A stretch of DNA of 64,000 nt, taken from positions 248,001 through 312,000 of the forward strand of contig NBAY01000022.1 in assembly GCA_002794775.1 (NCBI GenBank), in the 5' to 3' direction. A program made the translations under genes and the position numbers. This DNA is from Porodaedalea pini. Lineage: Eukaryota; Basidiomycota; Agaricomycetes; Hymenochaetales; Hymenochaetaceae. The notes under the pieces were generated by a model. That model saw only the letters and a program-made list of their open reading frames with translations. It was not told the DNA's origin and made no database searches. This document shows, piece after piece, positions 1 through 11,793 of the stretch (positions are counted from its first letter, which is position 1; every line of letters starts with the position of its first letter).

Positions 1-687
1 GTAGTCGAATTCAACGCTGATTCTAACTGGTATAGGCTATGTAGAATTAACTGACTCTTTTTGTTGTCTTCTACAGCGGCTAAAAATCAAACCGGCTAAA
101 TATGGATACGGCGCATTTCTCATGGGGTCTGTTGACAAGAGACACGAGCTCATAGGAGGTAGATACGATTTCCTGCTTCACCGTTAAGATACACTGATGC
201 CAGTTTCTCTTGGAGAATATGTCGGTCGCATTATTGAAGAGGAAGAGGATACAGAGGCATTGGAGTGCGTATACAACGCTAGAAGTGCAAACGGAGCCTC
301 GACTAATGCTGAACCGTATTAAGCTTCCTTAACAAGTATCGGGGCCGTAACTACACCTTTAATGTCGGTGGCCGTGTTCTCGATGCGTTTACTATTGCGA
401 ATGAAACGCGTTTCCCAAATCATGGCGAGCCCGGTGCAAAGGAGTTGAATTGCTATTGTAGAGGTTCGTGTGATCGATGCTTGTCTCTGCTCACACTCAC
501 AACAGTTTAAACTCCGTATAGAATTCTTGGTTAATGGCGAATACCGCATGGGCATCTTCTCCAACAGTGAGCTGCATGTTATTTTGTTCAGGGCAAGTCT
601 CAATCCACCCTGATATTCCTAGGGCCTATCCAACGTGGTGAAGAAATCCTGTTTGATTACGGGGAGGACTTTTTTCTTGACAAGTAA
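1..687 (+). CDS. E(z)/EZH2-like SET-domain histone lysine methyltransferase, 5' truncated by window edge
   Basis: Only the C-terminal SET domain lies in the window. Joining short exons gives a KYGYGAF segment, then GEYVGRIIEEEED, then RNYTFNVGGRVLDAFT, NETRFPNHGEPGAKELNCY, VNGEYRMGIFSN and a final GEEILFDYGEDFF before the stop at 685-687. The order G-x-G, R-F-x-N-H and the terminal D-Y-G matches SET domains of the Enhancer-of-zeste type, whose known activity is H3K27 methylation in PRC2. Inferred introns include about 158-208, 278-346, 465-495 and 563-631. All splice with GT..AG and keep frame, so the visible part looks intact. The N-terminal regions and CXC domain would be outside the window. 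A second gene of the same type lies at 43183-45846. H3K27 specificity is inferred. Confidence 0.72.
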
Positions 688-916
688 TTTCAAGCAACTC
701 TAGCGCAGTGTATATGTAGTCTCTTCGATGAATGTTTCAAGAGTGTTTTATCTTGACAGAACTTGGTGTATCTGCTATTGCGCAGAAGGTTTCACGAATT
801 TATATGCTTGTTACGTAAGTACTTAACTAGGGTTGACGCGCTCGACAGGGCGCAGCGGTGGACTCTCGTTTAAGACCTTCATCATGTTGCCGCACGCAGA
901 GCGCACGAACGCGAAT

Positions 917-2552
917 ATGCTGTTTGCAAACTTCAACCAAGACTTCTCGTGAGTCCTGCAAGCTGAAATTCCAGTTCCGGTTCTTATATGTCAATGCGGC
1001 AAGATGCATTTCTGTCGGGACCAAGAAGGGCTACAGTATCACCAACTGCGATCCATTCGGTCGAGTGTACACGATGAGTAAGTTGGACTTCGTACGCGTT
1101 GTATGGCTTTGTCTGATATACGAAAGATGATGGCGCGCGAGGTATTGTGGAAATGTTGTTCTGCACGTCGCTCATTGCGCTGGTCGGCGCGGCGGACCAG
1201 CCCCAGTCGAGTCCTCGCAAGCTGCAGATCGTGAATACCAAGGTGTCAGGAACCCTTCTGTTCGTTGAATGCCTTCAAGCTAACCTGTGTGTTCCTCAGC
1301 GACAATCTATGATCTGTGAACTGCTGTTTCCGTCATCCATTCTAGCAGTCAAGCTCAACCGGAAGACACTGGTCGTCGTGCTTGAGAACGAAATTTATAT
1401 ATACGACATCTCTAAGATGCGCCTCATGCATGTCATCGAGACTACACCAAACCCTGAAGGTGGGTATCCCACCATGGCTATTGGATAATAGAGCTCAGAT
1501 GCACCTTTAGCCGTCTGCGCATTGTCGCCGTCTGCCGATTCATCGTATCTGGCTTACCCATCGCCCGTCCCTTCTCCTACGGCTCCTCTTTCACAGCAAC
1601 CCGCACCAGCATCTCAACCTCCGGCAACCACACAGCAGTCTGGCGACATCATTCTCTTCTCTACTCGAAAACTAATAGTGGAGAATGTAATACAGGCACA
1701 TAAATCGCCCATCTCTTTTCTCTCTATCAACTCCTCCGGAACGATGCTCGCTTCAGCATCCGACAAGGGTACCGTGATTCGTGTTTGGAGCATACCGGGC
1801 TCGGAGAAACTGTATCAGTTTCGACGCGGAACGCGAGAAGCTCATATTTACTCGATGAACTTCAACACGATGTCGACGTTGCTTGCAGTTAGCTCTGCGC
1901 ACGACACTGTACACATCTTCAGTTTAGGGCCCCAGAAGGCTTCTAGCTCGTCGACGAATGGGAAAAGCGGTCCACCCAGTAGTCCTTCCCCATCAATAGA
2001 TAGCCGAGACGGAACTCAGGGCATGGAGGGCGGGTATGAGGCGTATATTGACGGAAAGAAGAGTGGCGGCATGTCGTGCGTACCGCTAGTTGTGTCTGCT
2101 GCCTCGCTTACTGAATCTTGTCATAGTCAGTTTATACGACGACGGTCAATGAAACTCACGAAGAATATCACATCTTCTGTTGGCGGTTACCTTCCGAACA
2201 CCCTCACGGAGATTTGGGAGCCATCAAGAGATTTCGCATTCCTGAAGCTCCCTGTCAGTGGTGCACGATGCGTTGTGGCACTGAGCGGGTAAGCTTCTCG
2301 CCGCTCGGACCCACTCGGACCCGCCGTTACGATCTGACTTGCTTACTCTAGTACCATGCCCCATGTTATGGTGATCTCTTCGGAAGGATACTTCTATTCT
2401 TATAACATCGACCTTGAGAATGGCGGGGAGTGCTCTTTAATGAAGCAATACAGGTGCGCATGCTACTCATCGCTTCCTGCCGATGTCTTACCTTGACCAT
2501 TTCATCCAGTCTATTGGATAGTGCAGATGAATCAACTGGTCTAGTGGAATGA
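917..2552 (+). CDS. ATG18: Atg18-family PROPPIN, phosphoinositide-binding autophagy WD40 protein
   Basis: Beta-propeller protein that binds PI3P/PI(3,5)P2 on autophagic and vacuolar membranes (family knowledge). I start at ATG 917 ([10 protein letters not shown]). Splicing 949-1003 and 1078-1126 gives [20 protein letters not shown] followed by [10 protein letters not shown], the usual N-terminus of the family. Further introns at about 1243-1300, 1460-1511, 2290-2351 and 2455-2509 keep frame. The lipid-binding loop FRRGT is present at about 1819-1834, and the C-terminal blade has [14 protein letters not shown], then [17 protein letters not shown], ending [13 protein letters not shown] at stop 2550-2552. 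Pro/Ser-rich inserts near 1550-1650 and 1930-2060 are longer than in yeast, as is common in basidiomycetes. Paralogues Atg21 and Hsv2 are the alternative names, but overall similarity favours Atg18. Confidence 0.9.
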
Positions 2553-2885
2553 TGTCACTTTTATTCTTTCTATATATATATCACGTCTGGTCTTTGTACA
2601 GTATATTTTCGCTGTGGTCTGGTAGTTATTTTACTTCTGTATATCGCGGCATAATTTCAATGAAGTCCTAGTTTATAAAGCAGCACTCGGCTTAAAAGAG
2701 TGTCGAGTCAGAAATGTACTCGGTTCCATACAACTTGCTCTTCGCGAGTCATAGCGACGCTGGCTGCGTACTTTCGAGTCAGGTTCCGCGGCTGCGTGCC
2801 CAGCCTACGCGGATTTATAGTATTTATACGTCCTGGTCTCGTTCCTCCAGCACCCAAAAAAGTCTCGTCTCAAGTCTCGAAAGCT

Positions 2886-5454
2886 ATGGTTCCTCAAGTG
2901 ACAGAAGAAGACCATAAACTCGTCTCTGAGCTGGTGAACCTCTCCAAAAAGGATAGAAGACTGGTTCACTCGTCGACATATGCAGCCCCGGCGGACCCAG
3001 ATATGACTGTGCGTAGCTGGAAGATGAACGAATTTAAGTATTACGACGTGCCTTCACCATTCCCGACCCTTGCCAGAGGATTGTTCACGACCTGGCACTC
3101 AAGGAACGCGAAGAGTGAGGAAGGCGACGAGGGCGGTAGACATAGAATTGTGGCGCGAGGATACGACAAATTTTTCAATATTGGTGAGGTCCCTTGGTGT
3201 ACGGTGAGCCATTTTCTCTTCCTAGCAGTGCGCCATATTGACGAAGCTTAAAGTGGGATGCGCTCGAGAGGCATACAAGTCCGCCGTATGTCATGACCTT
3301 GAAGTCAAACGGGTGTATCATATTCATTGCGGCACTCTCACCGACGAAACTGCTTGTCACGTCCAAGCATTCGCTCGGTCCCGTCCAGGGTGTACTATTC
3401 AGCCACGCGCAGGTCGGTGAGAAATGGCTGGTCAAGCAACTCGAAGCCAAAGGCAAGACTGTCGAGCAGCTTGCTCAGGTACTCTGGGACAACAACTGGA
3501 CGGCTGTAGCAGAGGTACGCATTTTCTATTCACTATTCAAGCTAATCTGACTATCATGGTCCAGCTATGCGACGACTCGTTCGAGGAGCACGTCCTGCCC
3601 TACCCTCCTGAGAAGACCGGTCTCCATCTGCATGGCATCAATGAGTCCTGTGGCGTGTTCAAGACGTTGCCCTCTGACAAGGTCGCGGCGTTCGCACGTG
3701 AATGGGGTCTGATCGAGACACCCTTCCACATCGTAAACTCCATCGCTGACGTTCGCGCATTCTCTGACCAAATTGCGAAGAGTGGGCAGTGGAATGGCGA
3801 GCCGATCGAGGGCTTTGTCGTACGCTGTCATGTTGCAGACCCGTTGTCCGCAGGCGACCGCAGCGCACCGCCGTACCCGCCGGGCGCGTCTTTCTTCTTC
3901 AAGGTCAAGTACGATGAACCTTACATGATGTATCGTGACTGGCGCGAGATCACCAAAAAATTGTTATCGGCCAAGGGACCTGTGCAAGAAGTGTCTATCC
4001 CCAAGTCGAAGTTGCGCCGGCAAGAGTCAATACTTTATCTAAGGTGGGTTCGCGATGAAATCAAGAGAAACCGGAGCCAGTTCGATGGCTTCGCGAATGG
4101 GAAAGGCATCATCGCCACACGCGAGCGCTTTCTGCAGTGGATGAAAACTGAGCATAGTAGCGCGGCTCAGATGGAACAGCTTGTTAATGCGTACAAATCG
4201 ATGGACATAATCGATAAACCTAAGGAGTTTGGCAAAACCATCATCGTGCCTGTCGCTATCCCTGGGTGCGGCAAGACAACTGTTGGTGTCGCGCTCTCAC
4301 ATCTATACGGTTTCGGACATGTGCAGAGCGATGACGTTCAATCAAAAAAGCCAGCACCGATTTTTATTAAACGCGTCGTGGACGAACTGGGAAAACATAA
4401 TGTAGTGATTGCCGATAAGTGAGTCGATATCATTTTCTTTGTATATTCTTTCTGAATTACTTTATCTTTAACTAGGAATAACCATCTCAAGCAGCATCGT
4501 CAAAGCCTTCGAGATGCCGTTCGGGATATGGATCCGCCCGTACGTCTCATGGCTCTCAACTGGTCTCTCGACAAGCCGTCCGCAATGGTTCATCGCGTCT
4601 GCTCTGACCGTGTTCTGGAGCGCGGCGACAACCACCAGACATTGCGTCCTGATAAAGATGTAAGGCACCATGAGCAGGCTATATGGATGTTCATACAGAA
4701 GACGGAGGAACTCTCGGATGATGAGGTAGACGAGATCGTCGAGATGGACCTGGAGGAGGACCTGGAGCAGAGCCTGGACCGTGCGATTGACGCTTGCGTG
4801 CGCGTACTTGGTTTGCCCAAACCCACGGAAGAGGACGTAGGGGTGGCGCTTGCTAAGGCACGTGGATATAAAGTCACTCGAAAGGTCGATAAGCAGACCA
4901 AGAAGGCGGGCAAGGTACGTTATTACGGCCTGCTGCCTGAGGTTGACCTCCAGACGGTCATTGAGGCGCGTTTCGCGGATAACGATGTGCACAAGGACAT
5001 GCGGGAGCTATGGGAAGTGATCGTGCAAGACAAGCGCGTCACAGACAGGCCACACGTCACTTTGGTGCATACGAATGGTCTGCCCGCTGACCAGGGCCTC
5101 TGGGACCGCTGCAACAGCCTATTTTCGCAAGCTGCTCCGCCAATGTTCTCTTTCAAGCTGGGCCATCTTGTCAGTGATGGTCGCGTCATGGCTGTCACAA
5201 TAGAGGATCTCAAGCCTGCGTCAAAGCCTGGGGAGGATACAAGCAAGGAGGCTATCGACTTTGTGGCATCCCTAAATGAGGGTTTGAAAAGCAGACTGCA
5301 CATTACTGTCGGAACTCGCGATAAGGACATAGCACCTTTTGAGGCGCGCACTGTGGTCGAAAACTGGAAGCGCGGAAAAGCCGGGAGAAATGTTCATGCT
5401 CTTCTTCTGAGAGATACCGTGGTCAAGGGAAGAGTGAAAGGACTAACAAACTAA
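2886..5454 (+). CDS. TRL1: Fungal multidomain tRNA ligase (adenylyltransferase-kinase-cyclic phosphodiesterase)
   Basis: Joins tRNA half-molecules after intron removal and, in yeast, spliced HAC1 mRNA. All three catalytic modules are visible. The N-terminal ligase has GYDKFFN, then the lysine motif K-S-N-G (Lys codon 3302-3304, matching the KxNG nucleotidyl-lysine of the family) followed by CIIFIAAL. A P-loop kinase module has IPGCGKTT at about 4258-4281. The C-terminal cyclic phosphodiesterase module has two H-x-T signatures, HVTLVH (5053-5070) and HITVGT (about 5299-5316). Introns near 3200-3245, 3515-3564 and 4421-4476 restore frame. The frame stays open upstream to about 2700 without an ATG, so ATG 2886 is preferred. 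The stop lies 190 bp from the convergent hydrolase gene. Confidence 0.92.
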
Positions 5455-5644
5455 TTTAAAATCAAAAACCAGAAAATGAGATCGTGTCGACTTATTACAT
5501 CCCCGAAGATTATACCTGTAGCATAGTCTATTAACTGTATAATAGATCACCACTCAGACGCCTTGCTTATTGCATATAGAAACCTTGAATGTAATTGGTT
5601 TTATTAATTTCTCGACTGTAGAGCCGTTCCTGGGACAAAATATG

Positions 5645-8176
5645 CTAGCCGAGAGAGCCGGGAAATTTATGTGAATTCAGCCATTGACCAATCTCGCTCG
5701 CACCTGCGAGGAGTTGAGCGTCCTCTTTCGAAAGTGACTCAGCTTCACCGATGAGCCCTGACTTGGTCTTCGGGAAAGGCGACTGGTCCACCTGGCACAC
5801 AAGCTCGTTAGGAGGAAGGGTGCCGTTGATGAAGTATGCACGATAAGCATTTAGAGTGCATAAAGACGCGAGCGCTAGCGAGCAGTGCTAGAAATCCAGA
5901 TTCGTTTCAGCTCGATCTGAGCATCGAGAACAGGCAGATATAACTCACCCCTGGAGAGTCCTGAATCAGGAGCCTTGAAGAATCTCCAAGAAGCGAATTG
6001 ACAAGTCTGCCGCTCGCGATGGGAGTTACTCTGCCCGACTAGATTCAGCAGCATCGCAGGCTAAGTCGGATAGTGTTTACTTACGGATCTGCCTATACAC
6101 ATCAATGGGTCAGTAAAGTCATGTTGCAACCTTTCCGGAGGTAGACATACTGTATTGCTGACAATAAGGATTGGATTTTTAAGAGTGTGGTTCCACGGTC
6201 CAGTGAATCTTTCTGGACCTTTCACCGGCCAAAACTGACATCCACCATCCGGCTCGCTGATACTGACGCTCATGCCAAAGTGACGCGACACATCCTGGAT
6301 CGTGTCCAGACCGATGTCTGCCAATTCCTCTGCAGTAGGGAAATCAGAAGCGGATTCGGGAGGTGGAGAGTCGAGACACGTGACGGCGAGGCGTGAAAGA
6401 TCCACTGCGACAGATAGATCTGGAAGAGGGGTCGACACGTATTGCGGCAATAGCTTATTGAGAAGAGCACTGCCGTCACCGGCCATGGCATCCGCGAAGT
6501 TTCTAGAGGCCTCAGGCCATGATCTCGGAGCCTCCATGTATATTAGGAGTAATGCTTGATACCGCGAAGAAGCTTTAGTATTACACTAGCCTTGATTCGT
6601 TGTAATCCGATATTACCTCTCGCGGCGCCAGCAGTAAGATAAGCTGGCCTTCTGGCGTACAGTACGGGCAACGGAGACTTATAAAGTTGATCGAGGAAGT
6701 CGTCGATCCGGGTCTCAATTTTCTCTGAGTCCTCCCTTTCATATTTAGCCAGGGGACATAGTTTAGGCCCAGCCTGGCAAGAATGATAGAGCGATCCTGA
6801 GATTCTTTTTTTTTTGGAGTACTTACCTCAGAGCATTCTTTCAAGAACACCTGGAATGTATCCTCTGCCGAATAAATCCAGTCTTTATGCCAGAATTGTG
6901 ATGGCTTGGCTACGGACAAATCAGAACCAACTCTAGCAGGAATACATGTACACTTTTACCTGCCCAGAGTATGGGATTTGCGACTCCATCAATAGCGACT
7001 CTTCCTACCCGGTCAGGGAACCTGAAATATTTAATTCACTTTCATTCAAAAGATCATATGAGCAACACACACGTACATGTTCACCAGATATGCGCCAAGT
7101 ATGGTACCATAGGAGGCTCCGAAATAGTTTCTGTAAAAAAGTTGTAGCAAAGCTCACTCAAATGCATGACAGACAAAAAACCGACTGACATGAGTGCATC
7201 CTCGCCATCCATTGTCGTAGTCATGAATTCGATATCTCTGGCAACGGTAGCCGTGCCCATGTATCTCAGTTCTTCGCCCATGTTCTCTGCACAGAGCTCG
7301 GCCTGCGTCTTCTTGAGAGTGAGAAACTGTTTATATTGCTGAACAAGGTCGTCACGCGTCCGCGGATCGGAAAGGTTTGACGATACACTGAAGCCTTGCT
7401 CGAATACGGTGTTGGATACGAAGAATTGTCGATGAACGGGGTTTTGAAAGCACTGGACCTTGGGACTTCGTGGAAAACAGGTCCTTCAATCTTTCTGGGA
7501 AAGAAATATATATGTAATTGGTGAACCTACACTGTTTTCCCGATACCTCTCGGGTCGAAACCGACAAGATCGTAGTACGGGCCCAACATTTGAGCCAACA
7601 GCGGTGCCGCTCCCAGTGCAAATTGCACACCAGAGCCACCAGGACCGCCTTAAAGAGGAAATAATGGTGAGTCGTTCCTCAATCTAACTACAGCTCGAGA
7701 ATTTGTTAAGCGAACCTGGATTCAGAAACACAGTGCCCCTTTTCGGGTTGCTCGTTGCTTTGTACCGCGCTAGAGCTAAGGTACTCGAGCCTTTAGTAAA
7801 ATTGAAATGGTCTAGGGGGACACTGGGAAGATAGGAGATGGTTTAGGCTCGTCAATAGGCTATAAGCGGCTAGAAACGTATTTGAGGCAACCTACACGAC
7901 CGAGCCGCAATCCATCCCAGAAGCGACGGCTTCATCACATTTAAACCACTTTATAGTACCAATGCTGTCGCCAGTAGGCGAGTTAGAGACGGATCCCCAA
8001 AACGTCTGGCTTCCCTCGATAGCGTACTGCGCAAAGTGGAGTCCCAATATGCAGAGAGCGACCTTTGGTATGAGCCGGGAGGCTTTGGTATCACGGCCAC
8101 GCTGTGCGGACAGACTACTAGTAGCAGAGAGCATTTCCGAAGAGCTATTTCCCGCCTTTTCAGACATCCTGCTCAT
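5645..8176 (-). CDS. Alpha/beta hydrolase, peptidase S33 type with TAP-like C-terminal domain
   Basis: Reading the minus strand from ATG 8176: a short cytosolic N-terminus, a hydrophobic stretch around VALCILGLHFAQYA (signal anchor or signal peptide), then IKWFKCDEA, VPLDHFN and RGTVFLNPGGPGGSG (oxyanion loop). These are followed by YDLVGFDPRGIG and the nucleophile elbow YFGASYGTILG (about 7087-7135). The C-terminal TAP-like part reads GPWNHTLKNPILIVSN, then RVTPIASGRLVNSLLGDSS and SPGHCSLA, which supplies the catalytic His. The protein ends WLNSHKFPGSLG with the stop at 5645-5647. Many short introns interrupt it. The family includes bacterial tripeptidyl aminopeptidases and fungal secreted hydrolases, and the substrate cannot be told. 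Ser and His of the triad are seen; Asp is expected before VTPIASG. Confidence 0.85.
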
Positions 8177-8372
8177 AGATGGTTCGTGAAGGCTGAGAGA
8201 TAAAGCTTAGAACTGGTTTGTTCATGCTGGTTCGTTTCCATGTGCTCACGATCGACGAATTCTAATGATTCGTCTATTTTTAGCAATCACTTCCTTTTCT
8301 AATATACATTTCACGGATACAAACAAGTAAATAGCAAGAGAAATAGATGACGCGTCCATTCTGTATAAATCC

Positions 8373-10341
8373 TTACACTTTGACGCGGCGGACCTCCCAT
8401 TTCGTCTTCTCCTCATCCTTGAGTAGGACAATGACCTTGCCAGCATGCTCGTCCCAATGATCCAGCCTGCGTAGGTTGGGACACTTCCAGGCAAGGACGG
8501 AGGCGACCTCGTCGTTCTTCCTAATGCGGGAGCGGTCGGACATGGTCGCGAGTGACGCGTGTCCGTTCGATACTTCGTAGAAGAAGGGAATACCGTGGAA
8601 CGTCGTTAGATCGGGGAGCCGCGTGAGCAGCTTCGCCCAGTCGACCTGTAAAATGCAGATCTAAGTAACGTACAACGGTCTTCTCGAAGAAGAAATACTT
8701 ACGACACTTGATATAGCTAATGGCCCTCTGTGCGCAGATGCACTACCTTTCTTTCCGACATCCAACCACGTCAACTTCGGTACGCAATCAACTAGCTTGC
8801 GGATGTCCTCGAACTCGCCATAACCGCTCAGCTCTATGCGTTTGATGTCGCATCCCTGTAGGGCCTCGAAGAACGCGATATCTCGCTGCTGGCCCGTCAG
8901 ACGGACGCCCTTAATCGTCTCGAGCGGACGTGTATCGGACGGACAAGCCAAAATCGCACGTGCGATTTCTTTACTGCTCTTAAGCTCGCGGAGCCGCGGG
9001 AGGGCACCTGGAGCAAGAAAGAGACCTGACGTAGTCGCGCGAGGTCCAACATCCAGATGGAGTACCTCGATGTTCGCATGCGCAGTCAAGAAGGCAGAGG
9101 CTGCGTCGAGACCCTCAACTGTGCATGAGAGGTGCGTCAGGTTCAGAGTACGCAGGCTAGGCCATCGTCCATACAAAAAGAAATTGTCTGCGTCAGGGTT
9201 GGCAAAACCGGCCTGAGCGTTGTAGTCAATGTCCAGCACCTTTTTGAGTATCGGTCAGATCCAACCTTTTTGACCACTGAGAAGCAGAAATATAGAAGAC
9301 TTGCCTCAAGCTTTGGACAATGATGCAACATCTCCGTGATACGTTTCAGCTCCGGATTTTTGTTTTGGCCATATCCTTTCTTGAAAGAACGCACGGCGAC
9401 GGATGATAAAGATGGTAGCTTCGTATGTTCTCGTAAATCGCAAAACAAACAAGTAGGCTGTATGTGGTACTGACTATTGTTGGGCGTCTCGTACTGTTGG
9501 GCACTGATTCCTCTGGAGTCGGAGCAAAAACCAGATTATCGCGTATTTCAACCGAATTCAAGGAGTGACACTTCATCAGAGTGGGCCAAATGCTGTGCAG
9601 CGAGATTAAGGAATGGTTGCAGGACCAGACAAAACCATTTAGGTGCGTCATCTTAGAGAGGGCAGACACGAAAAGACGTCCTTGCTTCGCATACAAGCCT
9701 AGTTCATCATCGCTCGACTCGAGCTCTGTGTCTGTCACCAGTATATCCGACGGAATGCATGGACTCTCTGTCGAGCGCTCGTCCAGTATTTCAAGGCGGC
9801 GTACATTTGCTGCAAATGCACGGTTGTTTGCGAAATGACTCCAGACAGAGATGGTGCTAATTTTGCAGCAGACGACACGGTATTCGTAGTGACGCGGAAA
9901 GATAACGTCGTGCATGCGCTTGCAAGATAACCCCAACGCAAGCAGATCACGCTTGCTATCGACGTAAGAGACGATTTCATCAAGGATTTCTGTCGGTTGA
10001 CGCGTCAGGCCGCGACGAGACGGCGATAACCCAATGAACTGATTCCACCGACGTCAGTCTATTGTCATGAAGTCAAAGTAACTCCTCACGGGCTCGACAA
10101 TCGTCAGCAAGTGCATCGACAAGCTATGCTCATCTTGAGTCATCTTGAGCTGACATCCCCCCGTTCTCGTAGGAAGAGATGTCAAGATGTTTCTCAGAGC
10201 GTCGACGGCCGCGAACGGATCCTTCCTGTCATAAGACGCAGTATTCGTGTCCACCGCCTGGAAAGGTCGCCTCACGCGGCCTGACGACGACACCCTAGGC
10301 TTGACTGCAGCGGGGCGCGCCTTGGTTGTGGTAGTCACCAT
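8373..10341 (-). CDS. F-box protein with leucine-rich repeat-like C-terminal part
   Basis: Exon 1 (10341 down to about 10097) encodes a basic N-terminus starting MVTTTTKARPAAV and ending TIVEP. Removing an intron at about 10043-10096 joins it in phase 0 to FIGLSPSRRGLTRQ and then the F-box itself, PTEILDEIVSYVDSKRDLLA followed by LGLSCKRMHDVIFPRHYEYR. This is the typical basidiomycete F-box layout. The remainder has irregular leucine-rich repeats (for example LRTLNLTHLSCTVEGL and IEVLHLDVGP), ending DEEKTKWEVRRVKV at stop 8373-8375. F-box proteins recruit substrates to SCF ubiquitin ligases; the substrate here is unknown. Such genes are greatly expanded in agaricomycetes. Frame shifts between exons at about 9239-9300 and 9448-9480 are explained by short introns. 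Confidence 0.85.
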
Positions 10342-10474
10342 GACTGCGAAGGGCGGTGAGCGCTGTGCGCCTGTGCAGAGGTCTAGATAAGAGTTGAACG
10401 CCGGCGTCTATTACCGTTAGTCTCATGATTGCCGCCCTACTTGCCGTACAGAGCGCGACGCGACGCGTCGTTGG

Positions 10475-11332
10475 CGTTTACAGCCATTTTCATAAGTCCT
10501 GCGACACGTGCATGTCACGTGAAGTGAGCCGCGTCAGAGCCAAAATGTCGAAAAATTAGAATGAATGCCTATTTTCTCTGTGAATTCTGCACAGTACCCG
10601 CTCATTAAGTACTCAAAAAAAAGGCACGGTTCTCAGGAGAAGAAATATGTAAAATAGGGAGCAATAAATTGACTGTGTAGGTGGGTGGAGATCAAACAAG
10701 TGCAGCTGGTCTATTCTCTCACCCATTTCCACTGAGATTCAAAAATTATGGCTCCCCTACATCTATCTATAAAATTCTTTCCTGTGACTGTAAATTAAGT
10801 ATATGACTATACCAACAGCTCCTGAAAGTTTGAAGCCAATCCATTCAGTATTCATGGTCCAGCAGCAAGATTTGTGTTCCACTTCAAGCTCTTTCCACCC
10901 TCCTTTTCTCACAACAGGTCTTGCAGAGTAGAACACAAATCTTGCTGCTGGACCATGAATACTGGATGGATTGGCTTCAAACTTTCAGGAGATGTTGGTA
11001 TAGTCATATACTTAATTTACAGTCACAGGAAAGAATTTTATAGATAGATGTAGGGAGCCATAATTTTTGAATCTCAGTGGAAATGGGTGAGAGAACAGAC
11101 CAGCTGCACTTGTTTGATCTCCACCTGCTACAAAGCCAATTTATTGCTCCTATTTTACATATTTCTTCTCCTGAGAACCGTGCCTTTTTTTTGAGTACTT
11201 AATGAGCAGGTACTGTGCAGAATTTACAGAGAAAATAGGCATTCATTCTAATTTTTCGACATTTTGGCTCTGACGCGGCTCACTTCACGTGACATGCACG
11301 TGTCGCAGGACTTATGAAAATGGCTGTAAACG
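10475..11332. repeat. 858-bp foldback (long hairpin) element with near-identical inverted arms
   Basis: The left arm 10475-10879 is almost perfectly the reverse complement of the right arm 10931-11332, around a 51-base loop (10880-10930). The outer ends read CGTTTACAGCCATTTTCATA and its complement. Differences are few single bases and small indels (for example near 10670-10690 versus 11130-11145). No ORF with family resemblance is inside, and no clear target-site duplication is seen at the borders. Each arm carries two CACGTG palindromes near its outer end (10505, 10516, 11286, 11297). It sits between the 5' end of the minus-strand F-box gene and the plus-strand NmrA-like gene. Best described as a foldback or MITE-like element, or a recent inverted duplication. 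Confidence 0.93.
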
Positions 11333-11793
11333 GAGCTCCAAAGAATGGTTTGTAATCCCCTTTATCAATGCCTCGTGACCGCAAGAGCACACTCTTGGAC
11401 GCTGGCTTCCGCGACCTGTCTCTCTACTGCTTCTCAAGAAAGCCATCGAACTCGGAAGCTGGTCTCATACTTGTAATCTCCAGGGAATATCGTGGCTCCC
11501 TTCATGGCTCACTCGGAGCGGATAATCGACCAAAACGTCGCTAACCCCTAGTAGTCATTCAAATCAATATCAACTTAAAGAAAGCAAGTATCAGTACAAC
11601 TTCCATTGTTGGTCTGATTGCACACAAATCTCGTTTTCGTGGCATTTTGGTTGAGCCTGACAAATACAGCCTATTGATGAATAAGTCAGAGTAATCTCTC
11701 TTGCGTCATAACAATCTTCGGGAGACCTTGGCGCTATTTAAGCAACCATCACAACCACCTGACACTTGGAAGCAAGCAAGTACCTGGGTCACG
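11333..11793. other. Intergenic stretch between foldback and NmrA-like gene
   Basis: About 460 bp with no supported coding potential. The only recognisable signal is a TATA-like CTATTTAAG near its end. Confidence 0.5.
11734..11742 (+). promoter_or_regulatory. TATA-like core promoter element
   Basis: CTATTTAAG lies 52 bp upstream of the ATG of the NmrA-like gene, a usual distance for a fungal TATA box with a short leader. The position is seen; the function is inferred. Confidence 0.35.

Noticed and set aside
10054..10341. Independent small gene upstream of the F-box protein
   Set aside because: A 54-bp phase-0 intron joins it to the F-box exon, so it is exon 1 of the same gene.
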